Shown here piece after piece: positions 1 to 6,627 of a stretch of 64,000 nucleotides of DNA. This DNA is from Rhizobiales bacterium UBA1912. GTDB taxonomy: Bacteria > Pseudomonadota > Alphaproteobacteria > Rhizobiales > Devosiaceae. Every line of letters starts with the position of its first letter. Within the stretch, counting starts at the first letter, position 1. Position numbers and translations under genes: made by a program. A model generated the notes under the pieces. That model searched no databases. It was not told where the DNA came from and worked only from the letters and a program-made list of their open reading frames with translations. The stretch covers positions 110,247 through 174,246 of the forward strand of contig DDGC01000023.1 in the NCBI GenBank assembly GCA_002337455.1. The letters run 5' to 3'.

Positions 1-1
1 A

Positions 2-220
2 GCGCTGTGTGAACCAGAACAGCCCATCACTTTGGCCGATCTACCCCAGTTCACCGAACAGGTCACCGCGGCACCTCTGCTGTTCCAGAACGATTTGGGC
101 AGTCTCACCGAAGCCGCAATGCGTCGCGCGGTGGACCAGAATAACGGCAATCTTTCCGCCGCTGCGCGCGCTCTCGGCATCGACCGCTCGACCCTCTACC
201 GACGGCTGGTCTGGAAATAG
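2..220 (+). CDS. C-terminal end of a Fis-domain (NtrC/PrpR-type) transcription regulator, 5' truncated by window edge
   Basis: The frame is open from the left edge to a TAG at 218-220, so only the last ~72 residues are visible. They end in a Fis-type helix-turn-helix (NLSAAARALGIDRSTLYRRL), the usual C-terminal DNA-binding domain of sigma54-dependent activators and NtrC-type response regulators. The short Pro-rich linker before it is also usual there. The AAA+ and any receiver or sensor domain lie outside the window, so the signal sensed cannot be told. A Fis-only PrrA/ActR-type regulator is an alternative. A TTG at 32 could begin a 62-residue frame, but the open frame upstream makes that unlikely. 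Confidence 0.75.
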   Translation, partial: ALCEPEQPITLADLPQFTEQVTAAPLLFQNDLGSLTEAAMRRAVDQNNGNLSAAARALGIDRSTLYRRLVWK

Positions 221-302
221 TTGGAAGAGGCTGATTGAACAGCTGCGTTGGCTCGTGGCTTTGCCAGTATGGGCGCCGCAGTAGACCCGTATTGGCTTTC
301 AT

Positions 303-322
303 TTGACACTCATGAGTGACAA
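303..322. promoter_or_regulatory. Orphan palindromic operator-like site
   Basis: A 12-bp perfect palindrome CACTCATGAGTG lies inside an outer TTG...CAA pair, giving a 20-bp dyad with one mismatched position. Its size and symmetry resemble TetR/AcrR-family operators. No regulator or + strand gene starts close to it: the next genes read toward it from the right. It may be a relic of a lost promoter. The remainder of 221-485 shows nothing else I can assign. Confidence 0.3.
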
Positions 323-485
323 CGCGAGGGCCAGCGAATGGCAGTTAATCCACTAGGTCGGCCCGAAAGCCGACAGGCTACAAACGGCCCCGAAACTGCT
401 TAGCAGCGACACGCCACATTTCGGTAGACTGGCTGCGACAAAGGCCGGCCGGTTCATATGACCTGAGGGCATTAGTGTGCACAAA

Positions 486-938
486 TCATCGATCTTGTTC
501 TGATCTCTGTACCTGATAGTCCCGTTCACGTTGAGGCCAGGTGCTCTTGATATACTCGAGCACGGCCCAGATTTCGTCGTCCGTAAGTGCAGCTCCAAAG
601 CCTGGCATGTCGCTTTCGTAATTCCCACCGACGATCGCCGCCACGCCGTCGCGCGTGATGCGAAAGAGTTGCTCATCGCTATGGTGCCAGGTGTGCCCGG
701 TTTCGTCATGGGGTGGAGCCGGCATGCGTCCATTGGGCAGTCGATCTCGCCAGTTCGGCTGACCTTCAAGGGCATTGCCGTGGCAAGCAGCGCAGTGTTC
801 GAGATAGAGTTGACGGCCCTCGGCCACATCATCGGTTTGATGGTCATCGGCAGTGCCGCGCCCACTAAGAATCAGAATTACGACTGTGGTCGTTGCGACC
901 AAGGCGACCACTGTCGCGATGATAATGTTGCGGCCCAT
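486..938 (-). CDS. Membrane-anchored class I cytochrome c
   Basis: This 150-residue protein has an uncleaved N-terminal membrane segment (about residues 4-25) followed by a periplasmic cytochrome c domain. The haem motif CAACH is at C49, C52 and H53. The likely axial methionine is M111 in the sequence DMPGFGAAL. It probably carries electrons in the periplasm. It reads in the same direction as the DUF218 gene just upstream (10-nt gap), so the two probably share a transcript, and it lies within the copper block. Its start has a GAGGA-like ribosome site. Redox partners cannot be named from the sequence; a role in copper-dependent respiration or copper oxidation is inference from position only. 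Confidence 0.85.
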   Translation of the reverse strand: MGRNIIIATVVALVATTTVVILILSGRGTADDHQTDDVAEGRQLYLEHCAACHGNALEGQPNWRDRLPNGRMPAPPHDETGHTWHHSDEQLFRITRDGVAAIVGGNYESDMPGFGAALTDDEIWAVLEYIKSTWPQRERDYQVQRSEQDR

Positions 939-947
939 AAAAGTTCC

Positions 948-1742
948 TCAATCTTCTGGCGAGGGAAACAGTTGATCGGTGAAGCCTGCCAGCCGGTAGC
1001 TGACCAGTCCAATCCATTCATGGGCCGCCAGATCAGTCGTCGCCAGGCCGCTCGACGCAGTTCCTGGCCAATAGGCGCCAGCAGATCCAGTCCGATAGTC
1101 GACCGGATAGGGCAAGACCGCCAGTTCCGTGGTCCTGAAACAGGCAACGGCGCGGGGCATGTGACTGGCCGATGTTAACAGGATCCAGGTGCCAGACGCC
1201 CGCGCAGCAAGCGCGGCCGCCGTTTCTCGAGCGTTCTCGCAGGTGTTGCGGGACAGCTCTTCCATGGCGAGGCGTTCGGCGGGAACACCAGCATCCATCA
1301 GCGCGCGTAGCGCCAGCTCGGACTCGGTGAGGCTGCCATCATTTGAAAGATGTCCGCCGCCGCCTGAAAGAAAGATCTCGGCCTCGGGATAGCGTGCGGC
1401 CAGAATACGCGCTTCAACGATACGCTCGCCAGCTTCATTGAGAACGAGTGTATCCCTGTCGTGAGAAATGTGCGTGTCGACAGCACCACCGAGCATGATG
1501 ATGCCCGCAACGTTTTCGGGCAGTGCTGTCCTGGGGAATCTGTTTTCCAGAACGCTAAGAGCGAACGGGCCGAGGGGTGACCAGGCTGCAAGGGCCAACC
1601 CGACTATCGAGGCCATACCGAGTGTTGCGGCGATCGTTCGGAAACTCAATATCCAAAACGCCAGTGCTGCCAGAAGCGCCAGCAGCAGGACGTTGGATGG
1701 GGTGACAAAGAAGTCGAGGATTTGTGAAAGGACAAAAAACAT
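948..1742 (-). CDS. YdcF/ElyC-type DUF218 membrane protein
   Basis: This 264-residue protein has two N-terminal membrane segments (about 5-30 and 35-55), then a soluble DUF218 domain that opens with the typical strand GIIMLGGAVD. The family (SanA, ElyC, YdcF) is tied to envelope integrity and polyisoprenoid or peptidoglycan-linked processes, but the reaction is not established for this branch. A GGGGAGAT ribosome site precedes the ATG. It diverges from the copB-type gene, and the shared upstream region holds the CueR-type dyad at 1813-1831. It is followed at 10 nt by the cytochrome c gene. Membership of the copper response is inference from location. Confidence 0.8.
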   Translation of the reverse strand: MFFVLSQILDFFVTPSNVLLLALLAALAFWILSFRTIAATLGMASIVGLALAAWSPLGPFALSVLENRFPRTALPENVAGIIMLGGAVDTHISHDRDTLVLNEAGERIVEARILAARYPEAEIFLSGGGGHLSNDGSLTESELALRALMDAGVPAERLAMEELSRNTCENARETAAALAARASGTWILLTSASHMPRAVACFRTTELAVLPYPVDYRTGSAGAYWPGTASSGLATTDLAAHEWIGLVSYRLAGFTDQLFPSPED

Positions 1743-1808
1743 CAGGATCTCCCCTTAACGCGCCTCCTAGCACTTGGGTCATCAACAATTGATTGATCCC
1801 GATTTCGC

Positions 1809-1839
1809 TTGACCTTCCCACCACTGGAAGCAGCAAGGT
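1809..1839 (+). promoter_or_regulatory. CueR-type promoter/operator of the CopB ATPase gene
   Basis: A TTGACC -35 (1809-1814) overlaps a 19-bp dyad CCTTCCcaccactGGAAGC (1813-1831). A CAAGGT -10-like hexamer follows at 1834-1839, giving a 19-bp spacer. An overlong spacer carrying a CCTTCC-N7-GGAAGG dyad is the hallmark of MerR-family CueR promoters. A CueR gene lies 2.8 kb away, and three more sites of this form occur in the window. Confidence 0.8.
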
Positions 1840-1922
1840 TTGGCGTGCGAGCTTAACCTCGATCAAAGCTCACGTGGAGGAATCCACCTAGCGCAGTGTC
1901 TGAGCGAAGGAGGTCTGGAAAA

Positions 1923-3965
1923 ATGAATGAACATCATCATCACCACCAGCATGGCGAAGCCAGTCATGGTGCGACAGACGCTTCGGGGCACGACAAGCAT
2001 GCGGGGCACTCGGTTTCCATGTTTCGTGACAAGTTCTGGCTCTCGCTGGCTTTGACGATACCGACCGTCATTTGGGAACCAATGATCCAGGAATGGTTCG
2101 GCTACACTGCACCCCAGTTTGCGGGATCTGCACTCATCCCCGCCCTTTTTGGAACGATTGTGTTCATCTATGGGGGTTGGGTATTTCTGCGCAGTGCAAT
2201 CGGCGAGCTCAAGACGCGACTCCCGGGCATGATGACGCTTATTTCCCTCGCGATCTCCGTCGCGTTTATCTACAGCGTTGCGGTCTTATTCGGGTTTGAT
2301 GGTCATCCATTGTGGTGGGAGCTGGCCACGCTGGTCACCATCATGCTCTTGGGACACTGGATCGAGATGCGCTCGATTTCTCAGGCTCAGGGCGCACTCA
2401 ATGAACTCGCCAAGTTGTTACCAGACATGGCCGTGCGCGTGATTGAGGGGGACCGGACTGAAGAGGTGGCCGTTTCTGAGCTCAAAGCCGATGATATCGT
2501 CCTGGTGCGACCGGGGGCATCGATCCCTGCTGATGGCATCGTCATCTCCGGCAAAAGCTCCGTCAATGAATCTATGATCACGGGCGAATCTGCTCTGGTC
2601 GACAAGACGGACGCCTCGGAAGTCCTCGGTGGCACGGTGAACGGGCAAGGTTCCCTTCGCGTGCGCGTGCTTCAAACTGGTCAGGACACAGCTCTGGCGG
2701 GTATCATGCGGCTGGTCTCGCAGGCGCAATCCTCGCGGTCGCGCGCCCAGGCGCTTGCCGACCGGGCGGCATTCCTGCTTACCATTGTCGCCATCCTTGC
2801 CGGGGCCGCGACCTTTGTTGCCTGGTCACTGCTCGGAGCCGAGATCGACTTTACAGTGACCCGGATGGTCACGGTTCTGGTGATTGCCTGTCCCCACGCC
2901 CTCGGGCTGGCGGTACCACTGGTAACGGCGATTTCGACGACCCTTGGTGCCCGAAACGGTTTGCTCATACGCGACCGGCGGGGCCTTGAAGAGGCGCGAA
3001 ATCTCGACACCGTCGTATTCGACAAGACCGGAACCTTGACGCTTGGGGCCCATCGGGTTGTCGAAATCGTTGCCGCGCAGGGCAAAGACCCGGACGTGGC
3101 ATTGTCCCTCGCGGCCGCCGTAGAGCGCGATTCCGAGCATCCAATCGCGCAAGCACTGCTCAAAAGCGCCGAGGACAAGGGCATCGGGCTCCCTCCATCG
3201 TCTGAATTTCAGGCAGCAGCCGGCAGGGGCGTTGAAGCGCTTGTGGAGGGCCGCCGGTTTGCTGTGGGAGGTCCGGCCCTGCTGGACGAGCGCAATGTGA
3301 CCCTTGACCAGAACATGGAGAATGCAAGCCGTCGTATTGGTGAGAACGGGCAGGCGGCAATTTACCTCTTGGAAGGCGACCTGATCGTGGCAGTTTTTGC
3401 GATCGCTGATCAGGTGCGCCCGGAGTCCAGGGAGGCCGTAGCCAAACTCCAGTCGATGGGTATAGAGGTCGTCATCCTCACCGGGGACTCCGAGGCCGTA
3501 GCGCGATCGGTGGGACGAGACCTTGGGATCGATACAGTCTTTTCCGGCGTGTTGCCCGATCAGAAATCGGACAAGATCAAGGAACTGCAGGCCCAGGGCA
3601 AGCGCGTCGCCATGGTGGGTGACGGCGTCAATGACGCTCCAGCGCTTGTCACCGCTGACGTCGGTATCGCCATCGGTGCGGGCACAGATGTGGCGGTCGA
3701 AGCCGGCGATGTGGTGTTGGTGCGCTCAGACCCCCGAGACATTGCGCGCATCGTTACTCTAAGCCGCGCGACTTATCGCAAGATGATCCAGAACCTGTGG
3801 TGGGCCGCCGGATACAATATCGTTGCAATCCCGCTCGCTGCCGGGGTGCTCTATTGGGCCGGTATTGTCCTGGCGCCAGCGGTAGGGGCGGTGTTGATGT
3901 CGGCCAGCACGGTGATCGTTGCCATCAACGCCCAATTGCTCAGACGGCTCGATATGGTGCGCTAG
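1923..3965 (+). CDS. copB: CopB-type copper-exporting P1B-3 ATPase with His-rich N-terminus
   Basis: This 680-residue inner-membrane ATPase pumps copper (or silver) out of the cytoplasm. In place of an HMA domain the N-terminus has His clusters (HHHHHQH and further His to about residue 29). Seen motifs are TGES (~220), the transmembrane metal motif CPH (~323), phosphorylation site DKTGTLT (~367), SEHPIA, and GDGVNDAP (~566). CPH rather than CPC places it in the P1B-3 (CopB) class, whose preferred ion is debated between Cu(II) and Cu(I). The start at 1923 is chosen because AAGGAGGT lies 7 nt before it; a start 27 nt upstream would bury that site. It is driven by the CueR-type promoter just upstream. 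Confidence 0.92.
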   Translation: MNEHHHHHQHGEASHGATDASGHDKHAGHSVSMFRDKFWLSLALTIPTVIWEPMIQEWFGYTAPQFAGSALIPALFGTIVFIYGGWVFLRSAIGELKTRLPGMMTLISLAISVAFIYSVAVLFGFDGHPLWWELATLVTIMLLGHWIEMRSISQAQGALNELAKLLPDMAVRVIEGDRTEEVAVSELKADDIVLVRPGASIPADGIVISGKSSVNESMITGESALVDKTDASEVLGGTVNGQGSLRVRVLQTGQDTALAGIMRLVSQAQSSRSRAQALADRAAFLLTIVAILAGAATFVAWSLLGAEIDFTVTRMVTVLVIACPHALGLAVPLVTAISTTLGARNGLLIRDRRGLEEARNLDTVVFDKTGTLTLGAHRVVEIVAAQGKDPDVALSLAAAVERDSEHPIAQALLKSAEDKGIGLPPSSEFQAAAGRGVEALVEGRRFAVGGPALLDERNVTLDQNMENASRRIGENGQAAIYLLEGDLIVAVFAIADQVRPESREAVAKLQSMGIEVVILTGDSEAVARSVGRDLGIDTVFSGVLPDQKSDKIKELQAQGKRVAMVGDGVNDAPALVTADVGIAIGAGTDVAVEAGDVVLVRSDPRDIARIVTLSRATYRKMIQNLWWAAGYNIVAIPLAAGVLYWAGIVLAPAVGAVLMSASTVIVAINAQLLRRLDMVR

Positions 3966-4227
3966 TCCTGTCCGAACAATTGTTGCAGCCAAGAAACAGA
4001 GTTCTTCCCAAGCCGCTTGCGAAACGGGCGCTGGAAGGAGGGAGGATATCCCGGGATTGTTGGGGACAGCGCGGCGGGCTTTCCGGGGATCGGCAACGCG
4101 CGCATTTCGGCAACCCGAGTGGACAAGTCGGCCTGTTATACGCTTTGTGGCCAGAAGCGAAGCGCGACGTTGGCGCCATTCCGCAATATTGGTCCACCCG
4201 GCGCTTCCCTCACGGTCTATCAGGCCC

Positions 4228-4626
4228 TTACTGGCCGGTCGTCCTACCAGAAAGTCCATCGATGATGGGGCATTCAGGCCGTGCGTCGCCGTGGCAATTG
4301 TTCACTAGATGGCCCAGCATATCGCGCAGTTCAGTCAATTCCACGATCTTGCGTTCGATTTCACCCAGCTTTTCGGTAGCGATCGCTTTTACGTCCGCGC
4401 TTGCGCGTTGGCGATCAGAATAAAGCGAGAGCAGTTGCCGGCACTCCTCGACTGAAAAGCCAAGGCTTCTGGCCCGCTGCACGAAACGGAGGCGGTGCAC
4501 ATCGTCTTTGGAATAGTCGCGATATCCGTTTGCGGCGCGATCGGCCTTCAACAGCCCGATGTCCTCATAATAGCGGATAGTCTTGGCCGGCAGGCCCGAC
4601 TGGTCGGCGGCAGTTCCAATGTTCAT
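4228..4626 (-). CDS. cueR: CueR-type Cu(I)-responsive MerR-family regulator
   Basis: This 132-residue protein has an N-terminal MerR winged helix (TIRYYEDIGLL) and a dimerisation coiled coil (about 78-108). A C-terminal metal loop NCHGDARPEC carries the paired cysteines C111 and C119, matching the CueR pattern. Serine S76 sits where monovalent-ion sensors carry Ser; divalent-ion relatives carry Cys there. It should activate copper-efflux promoters by untwisting their 19-bp spacers. Four matching promoters are visible, including its own at 4654-4684. The 262 bp between copB and this gene hold no credible gene. Confidence 0.93.
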   Translation of the reverse strand: MNIGTAADQSGLPAKTIRYYEDIGLLKADRAANGYRDYSKDDVHRLRFVQRARSLGFSVEECRQLLSLYSDRQRASADVKAIATEKLGEIERKIVELTELRDMLGHLVNNCHGDARPECPIIDGLSGRTTGQ

Positions 4627-4653
4627 GGCAGTTTCTCCAATGGTGACCCCGCC

Positions 4654-4684
4654 AATATAAGGGTTCCAGCGACTGGAAGCGCAA
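4654..4684 (-). promoter_or_regulatory. CueR-type autoregulatory promoter of cueR
   Basis: Read on the - strand: -35 TTGCGC (4684-4679), then dyad GCTTCCagtcgctGGAACC (positions 4680-4662), then -10 TATATT (4659-4654). The spacer is exactly 19 bp. The -10 is the best of the four CueR-type promoters here. It sits about 28 bp before the cueR start and therefore suggests autoregulation. Confidence 0.75.
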
Positions 4685-4745
4685 GGACTGATTAAGTCAA
4701 TGGCGAAAGATGACCGCGCGGCACGGACCGCGCGGCCGGGTATTC

Positions 4746-5237
4746 TTAGTTGGCGTTATCAAACAGCCAGGTCGTCATCTGCTCAATCTCGGCAACCTGC
4801 GCTTCGATGATCTCTTCGGCGAGTGCTCGCATCTGCGGATCGTCACCGTGATCGAGCACTACCTGGGCCATGTCGATGGCGCCCTGATGATGAGCGATCA
4901 TCCCGCACGCGAAGGCCACATCGGCGTCTTCGTTCATCATGCCTTCGTGCATGGCAGGCATGGTGACCATCATCTTGGCCATGTTCTCCTGGACGTGCTC
5001 GGGCATGGCCTCGAGGTCCATGTCCATCCCCATCGTGTCCATCATCGCCGAGCCCATATCGTCATCTTGATTGCCGTGCATATTGCCATGGCCCATGGAC
5101 GAATGATCCATATCGCCCATCCCAGCGGAGGTTGTGCACTGTTCGGGCAATTGGAAGTCGGCCTCCTGCGCGAGAGCGGGGACGGAAAGCGCAGTGGCTG
5201 CGAGGGCTGCCATGAAGACTGTATTTGTAAAGTTCAT
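4746..5237 (-). CDS. Exported DUF305 protein, Met/His-rich, putative periplasmic copper binder
   Basis: This 163-residue protein has a signal peptide ending near ALAQ (residues 1-24). A Met/His/Asp-rich stretch follows (about 40-90, with many GM, DM and HS pairs). The C-terminal DUF305 four-helix-type domain carries the signature IAHHQGAIDMAQ and the helix EIIEAQVAEIEQM. DUF305 proteins such as CopM bind copper in the periplasm. The ribosome site AGGAG precedes the ATG. It lies 34 nt after the Cys/His-rich gene on the same strand, probably in one transcript. No CueR-type dyad was seen directly upstream. Copper binding is inferred from composition and neighbours. Confidence 0.85.
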   Translation of the reverse strand: MNFTNTVFMAALAATALSVPALAQEADFQLPEQCTTSAGMGDMDHSSMGHGNMHGNQDDDMGSAMMDTMGMDMDLEAMPEHVQENMAKMMVTMPAMHEGMMNEDADVAFACGMIAHHQGAIDMAQVVLDHGDDPQMRALAEEIIEAQVAEIEQMTTWLFDNAN

Positions 5238-5271
5238 CGGAATTCTCCTGTCAAATCTGGTTTATATTCAA

Positions 5272-5646
5272 TCAGATCAGCAGGATACGTGGAGGAGGAA
5301 CGGCAACATCGGGCGAGCCGCCGAATACGCCCGCTTCAATGGTGTTGACTGTCGTGTCGCCTGAACCCGAAAACAAGGTGCCATGGTACTCGATCGCCAA
5401 GCCGGGATGGCAGTGCGTCATCACGCAGCAATCGACGCCGCAGGGCTGACAGGGGTCTTGGGCGCTGGCCAGCTCGCCAGGGTCGGAATCGCGATGCGCC
5501 GCACCGTGCGCCTCCTCGATCCCATTTCCATGCATTTGGGGATGATGCTCGAAGGCGCCCACGCCAACCGGAAGCCATGCCAGAGAGACGGCCAGTGCAA
5601 GCAGTGCGCCAATCATCAACTGTGCTGTCCGGCCGCCAAGCTTCAA
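5272..5646 (-). CDS. Small exported Cys/His-rich protein in the copper cluster, family unassigned
   Basis: About 124 residues with an N-terminal hydrophobic segment (roughly 9-29) that could be a signal peptide or anchor. The central region is rich in metal ligands, with HHPQMHGN and later DPCQPCGVDCCVMTHCHP, and the tail is Pro-rich (VPPPRILLI). I cannot place it in a named family with certainty; small CopL-like copper-cluster proteins are a possible comparison. The start is a TTG: AAGGAGGT at 5660-5653 lies 6 nt before the TTG at 5646, while another TTG at 5649 is only 3 nt away. It is divergent from the three-helix DUF305 gene and precedes the other DUF305 gene. Confidence 0.65.
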   Translation of the reverse strand: MKLGGRTAQLMIGALLALAVSLAWLPVGVGAFEHHPQMHGNGIEEAHGAAHRDSDPGELASAQDPCQPCGVDCCVMTHCHPGLAIEYHGTLFSGSGDTTVNTIEAGVFGGSPDVAVPPPRILLI

Positions 5647-5807
5647 CAAACGACCTCCTTGGCCTGCGTCAGGATCGGAACTCTCATTGAACCGAACAAT
5701 TCCCTAAAGTATGGCGGTTTCGAGGGCGATGACTCATCCGTTGGGGTTGATTGATAGGACTGAACTGCCAGACCGCAGACCGAACCTGCCGGAAGAAAGG
5801 ATCGACA

Positions 5808-6254
5808 ATGAGCAAATATTTGCGCTTTGCTGCAATGATCGCAACGTCGACGGTGATCATGTTTGGGCTCATGTATCTCAACACATATGCCTTCGAACAC
5901 GTCTATTGGAGCGAGACTCGGGCCTATATGGCGCTGGTCATGGGCGCGACGATGGCCATCGTGATGATGGCCTTCATGCTGGGCATGTATGATCGCAAGG
6001 GGATCAATGCAGCGATCTTTGCCGTTGCCGTGCTCATATTTGCGGGTTCGCTTTATATGGTGCGCTCGCAGGCCAGTGTGGAACAGGTCGACTGGATGAA
6101 AGCGATGATCCCACATCATTCCATTGCTATTCTGACGAGCGAGAGGGCCGAATTGACCGACCCGCGGGTTCGTGCGCTTGCTGACGAAATCATTGACGCC
6201 CAGCGTCGGGAGATCGATGAGATGAGAACCCTCATTGCCGAACTCGAACAATGA
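5808..6254 (+). CDS. Membrane-anchored DUF305 protein
   Basis: This 148-residue protein has three predicted membrane segments (about 5-27, 38-60 and 67-87) followed by a short periplasmic DUF305 domain. That domain has MIPHHSIAIL and the helix ADEIIDAQRREIDEM, the same helix pattern as the exported DUF305 protein at 4.7-5.2 kb. The start at 5808 is taken from the AAAGGA site and the MSKYLRF opening; 19 upstream codons in frame lack family character. A periplasmic metal-binding role is likely but unproven. It converges on the copZ-like gene, with only 15 bp between the stops. Confidence 0.82.
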   Translation: MSKYLRFAAMIATSTVIMFGLMYLNTYAFEHVYWSETRAYMALVMGATMAIVMMAFMLGMYDRKGINAAIFAVAVLIFAGSLYMVRSQASVEQVDWMKAMIPHHSIAILTSERAELTDPRVRALADEIIDAQRREIDEMRTLIAELEQ

Positions 6255-6269
6255 AACCCCAGGCGTTGG

Positions 6270-6467
6270 CTATGCCGCTCGCCGCGGTGGATAGCCCACA
6301 TCGTCGAGTATCGCCACAATGGCGGTCTCATCAGAGTTCGAGGTGACACGCGCCACCTTGGCACCAAGATCGATATCGACCTTGGCTTCAGGATCTACCG
6401 ATTGGATCGCCTTGGTGACGCTCTTGGCGCAGCCGCCGCACGTCATGTTGTCGATGTGAAATTCCAT
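6270..6467 (-). CDS. copZ: CopZ-like HMA-domain copper chaperone
   Basis: A 65-residue single heavy-metal-associated (HMA) domain of ferredoxin-like fold. The metal site is MTCGGC with C10 and C13, near the N-terminus as usual. Length and motif match cytosolic Cu(I) chaperones that hand copper to CopA, whose gene diverges from it here. Its promoter (6496-6526) holds a CueR-type dyad. Mercury chaperones share the fold, but no mer genes are present. Confidence 0.9.
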   Translation of the reverse strand: MEFHIDNMTCGGCAKSVTKAIQSVDPEAKVDIDLGAKVARVTSNSDETAIVAILDDVGYPPRRAA

Positions 6468-6495
6468 GTGTCTCTCCTATGAATTGCTTTTTTCG

Positions 6496-6526
6496 ACGAT
6501 GGGGGTTCCAGCAGGAGGAAGGTCAA
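6496..6526 (-). promoter_or_regulatory. CueR-type promoter of the copZ-like gene
   Basis: On the - strand: -35 TTGACC (6526-6521), dyad CCTTCCtcctgctGGAACC (positions 6522-6504), and CATCGT (6501-6496) as the -10 after a 19-bp spacer. It lies back to back with the copA promoter, with about 40 bp between the two dyads. Confidence 0.75.
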
Positions 6527-6563
6527 GGGAATTCGGCACTGGAGAAATAGTTTCCTGGCAGTA

Positions 6564-6596
6564 TTGACCTTCCATCGACTGGAAGGCGCAGAGAAT
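6564..6596 (+). promoter_or_regulatory. CueR-type promoter of copA
   Basis: -35 TTGACC (6564-6569) overlaps the dyad CCTTCCatcgactGGAAGG (6568-6586), which has perfect six-base arms. The -10 is poor (around 6589-6596), as expected for a promoter that needs CueR. Because these elements reach 6595, an ATG at 6595 cannot be the copA start. Confidence 0.82.
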
Positions 6597-6627
6597 GGCT
6601 CTCAGAGCTTGCCAACAGGAGCGACCA

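Noticed and set aside
1781..1793. An FNR-type box at ATCAA...TTGAT
   Set aside because: FNR sites read TTGAT-N4-ATCAA. Here the half-sites are in the opposite order and the gap is 3 nt.
6595..6627. A longer CopA start at 6595
   Set aside because: That ATG lies within the CueR-type promoter elements, and AGGAG is well placed for the ATG at 6628 instead.
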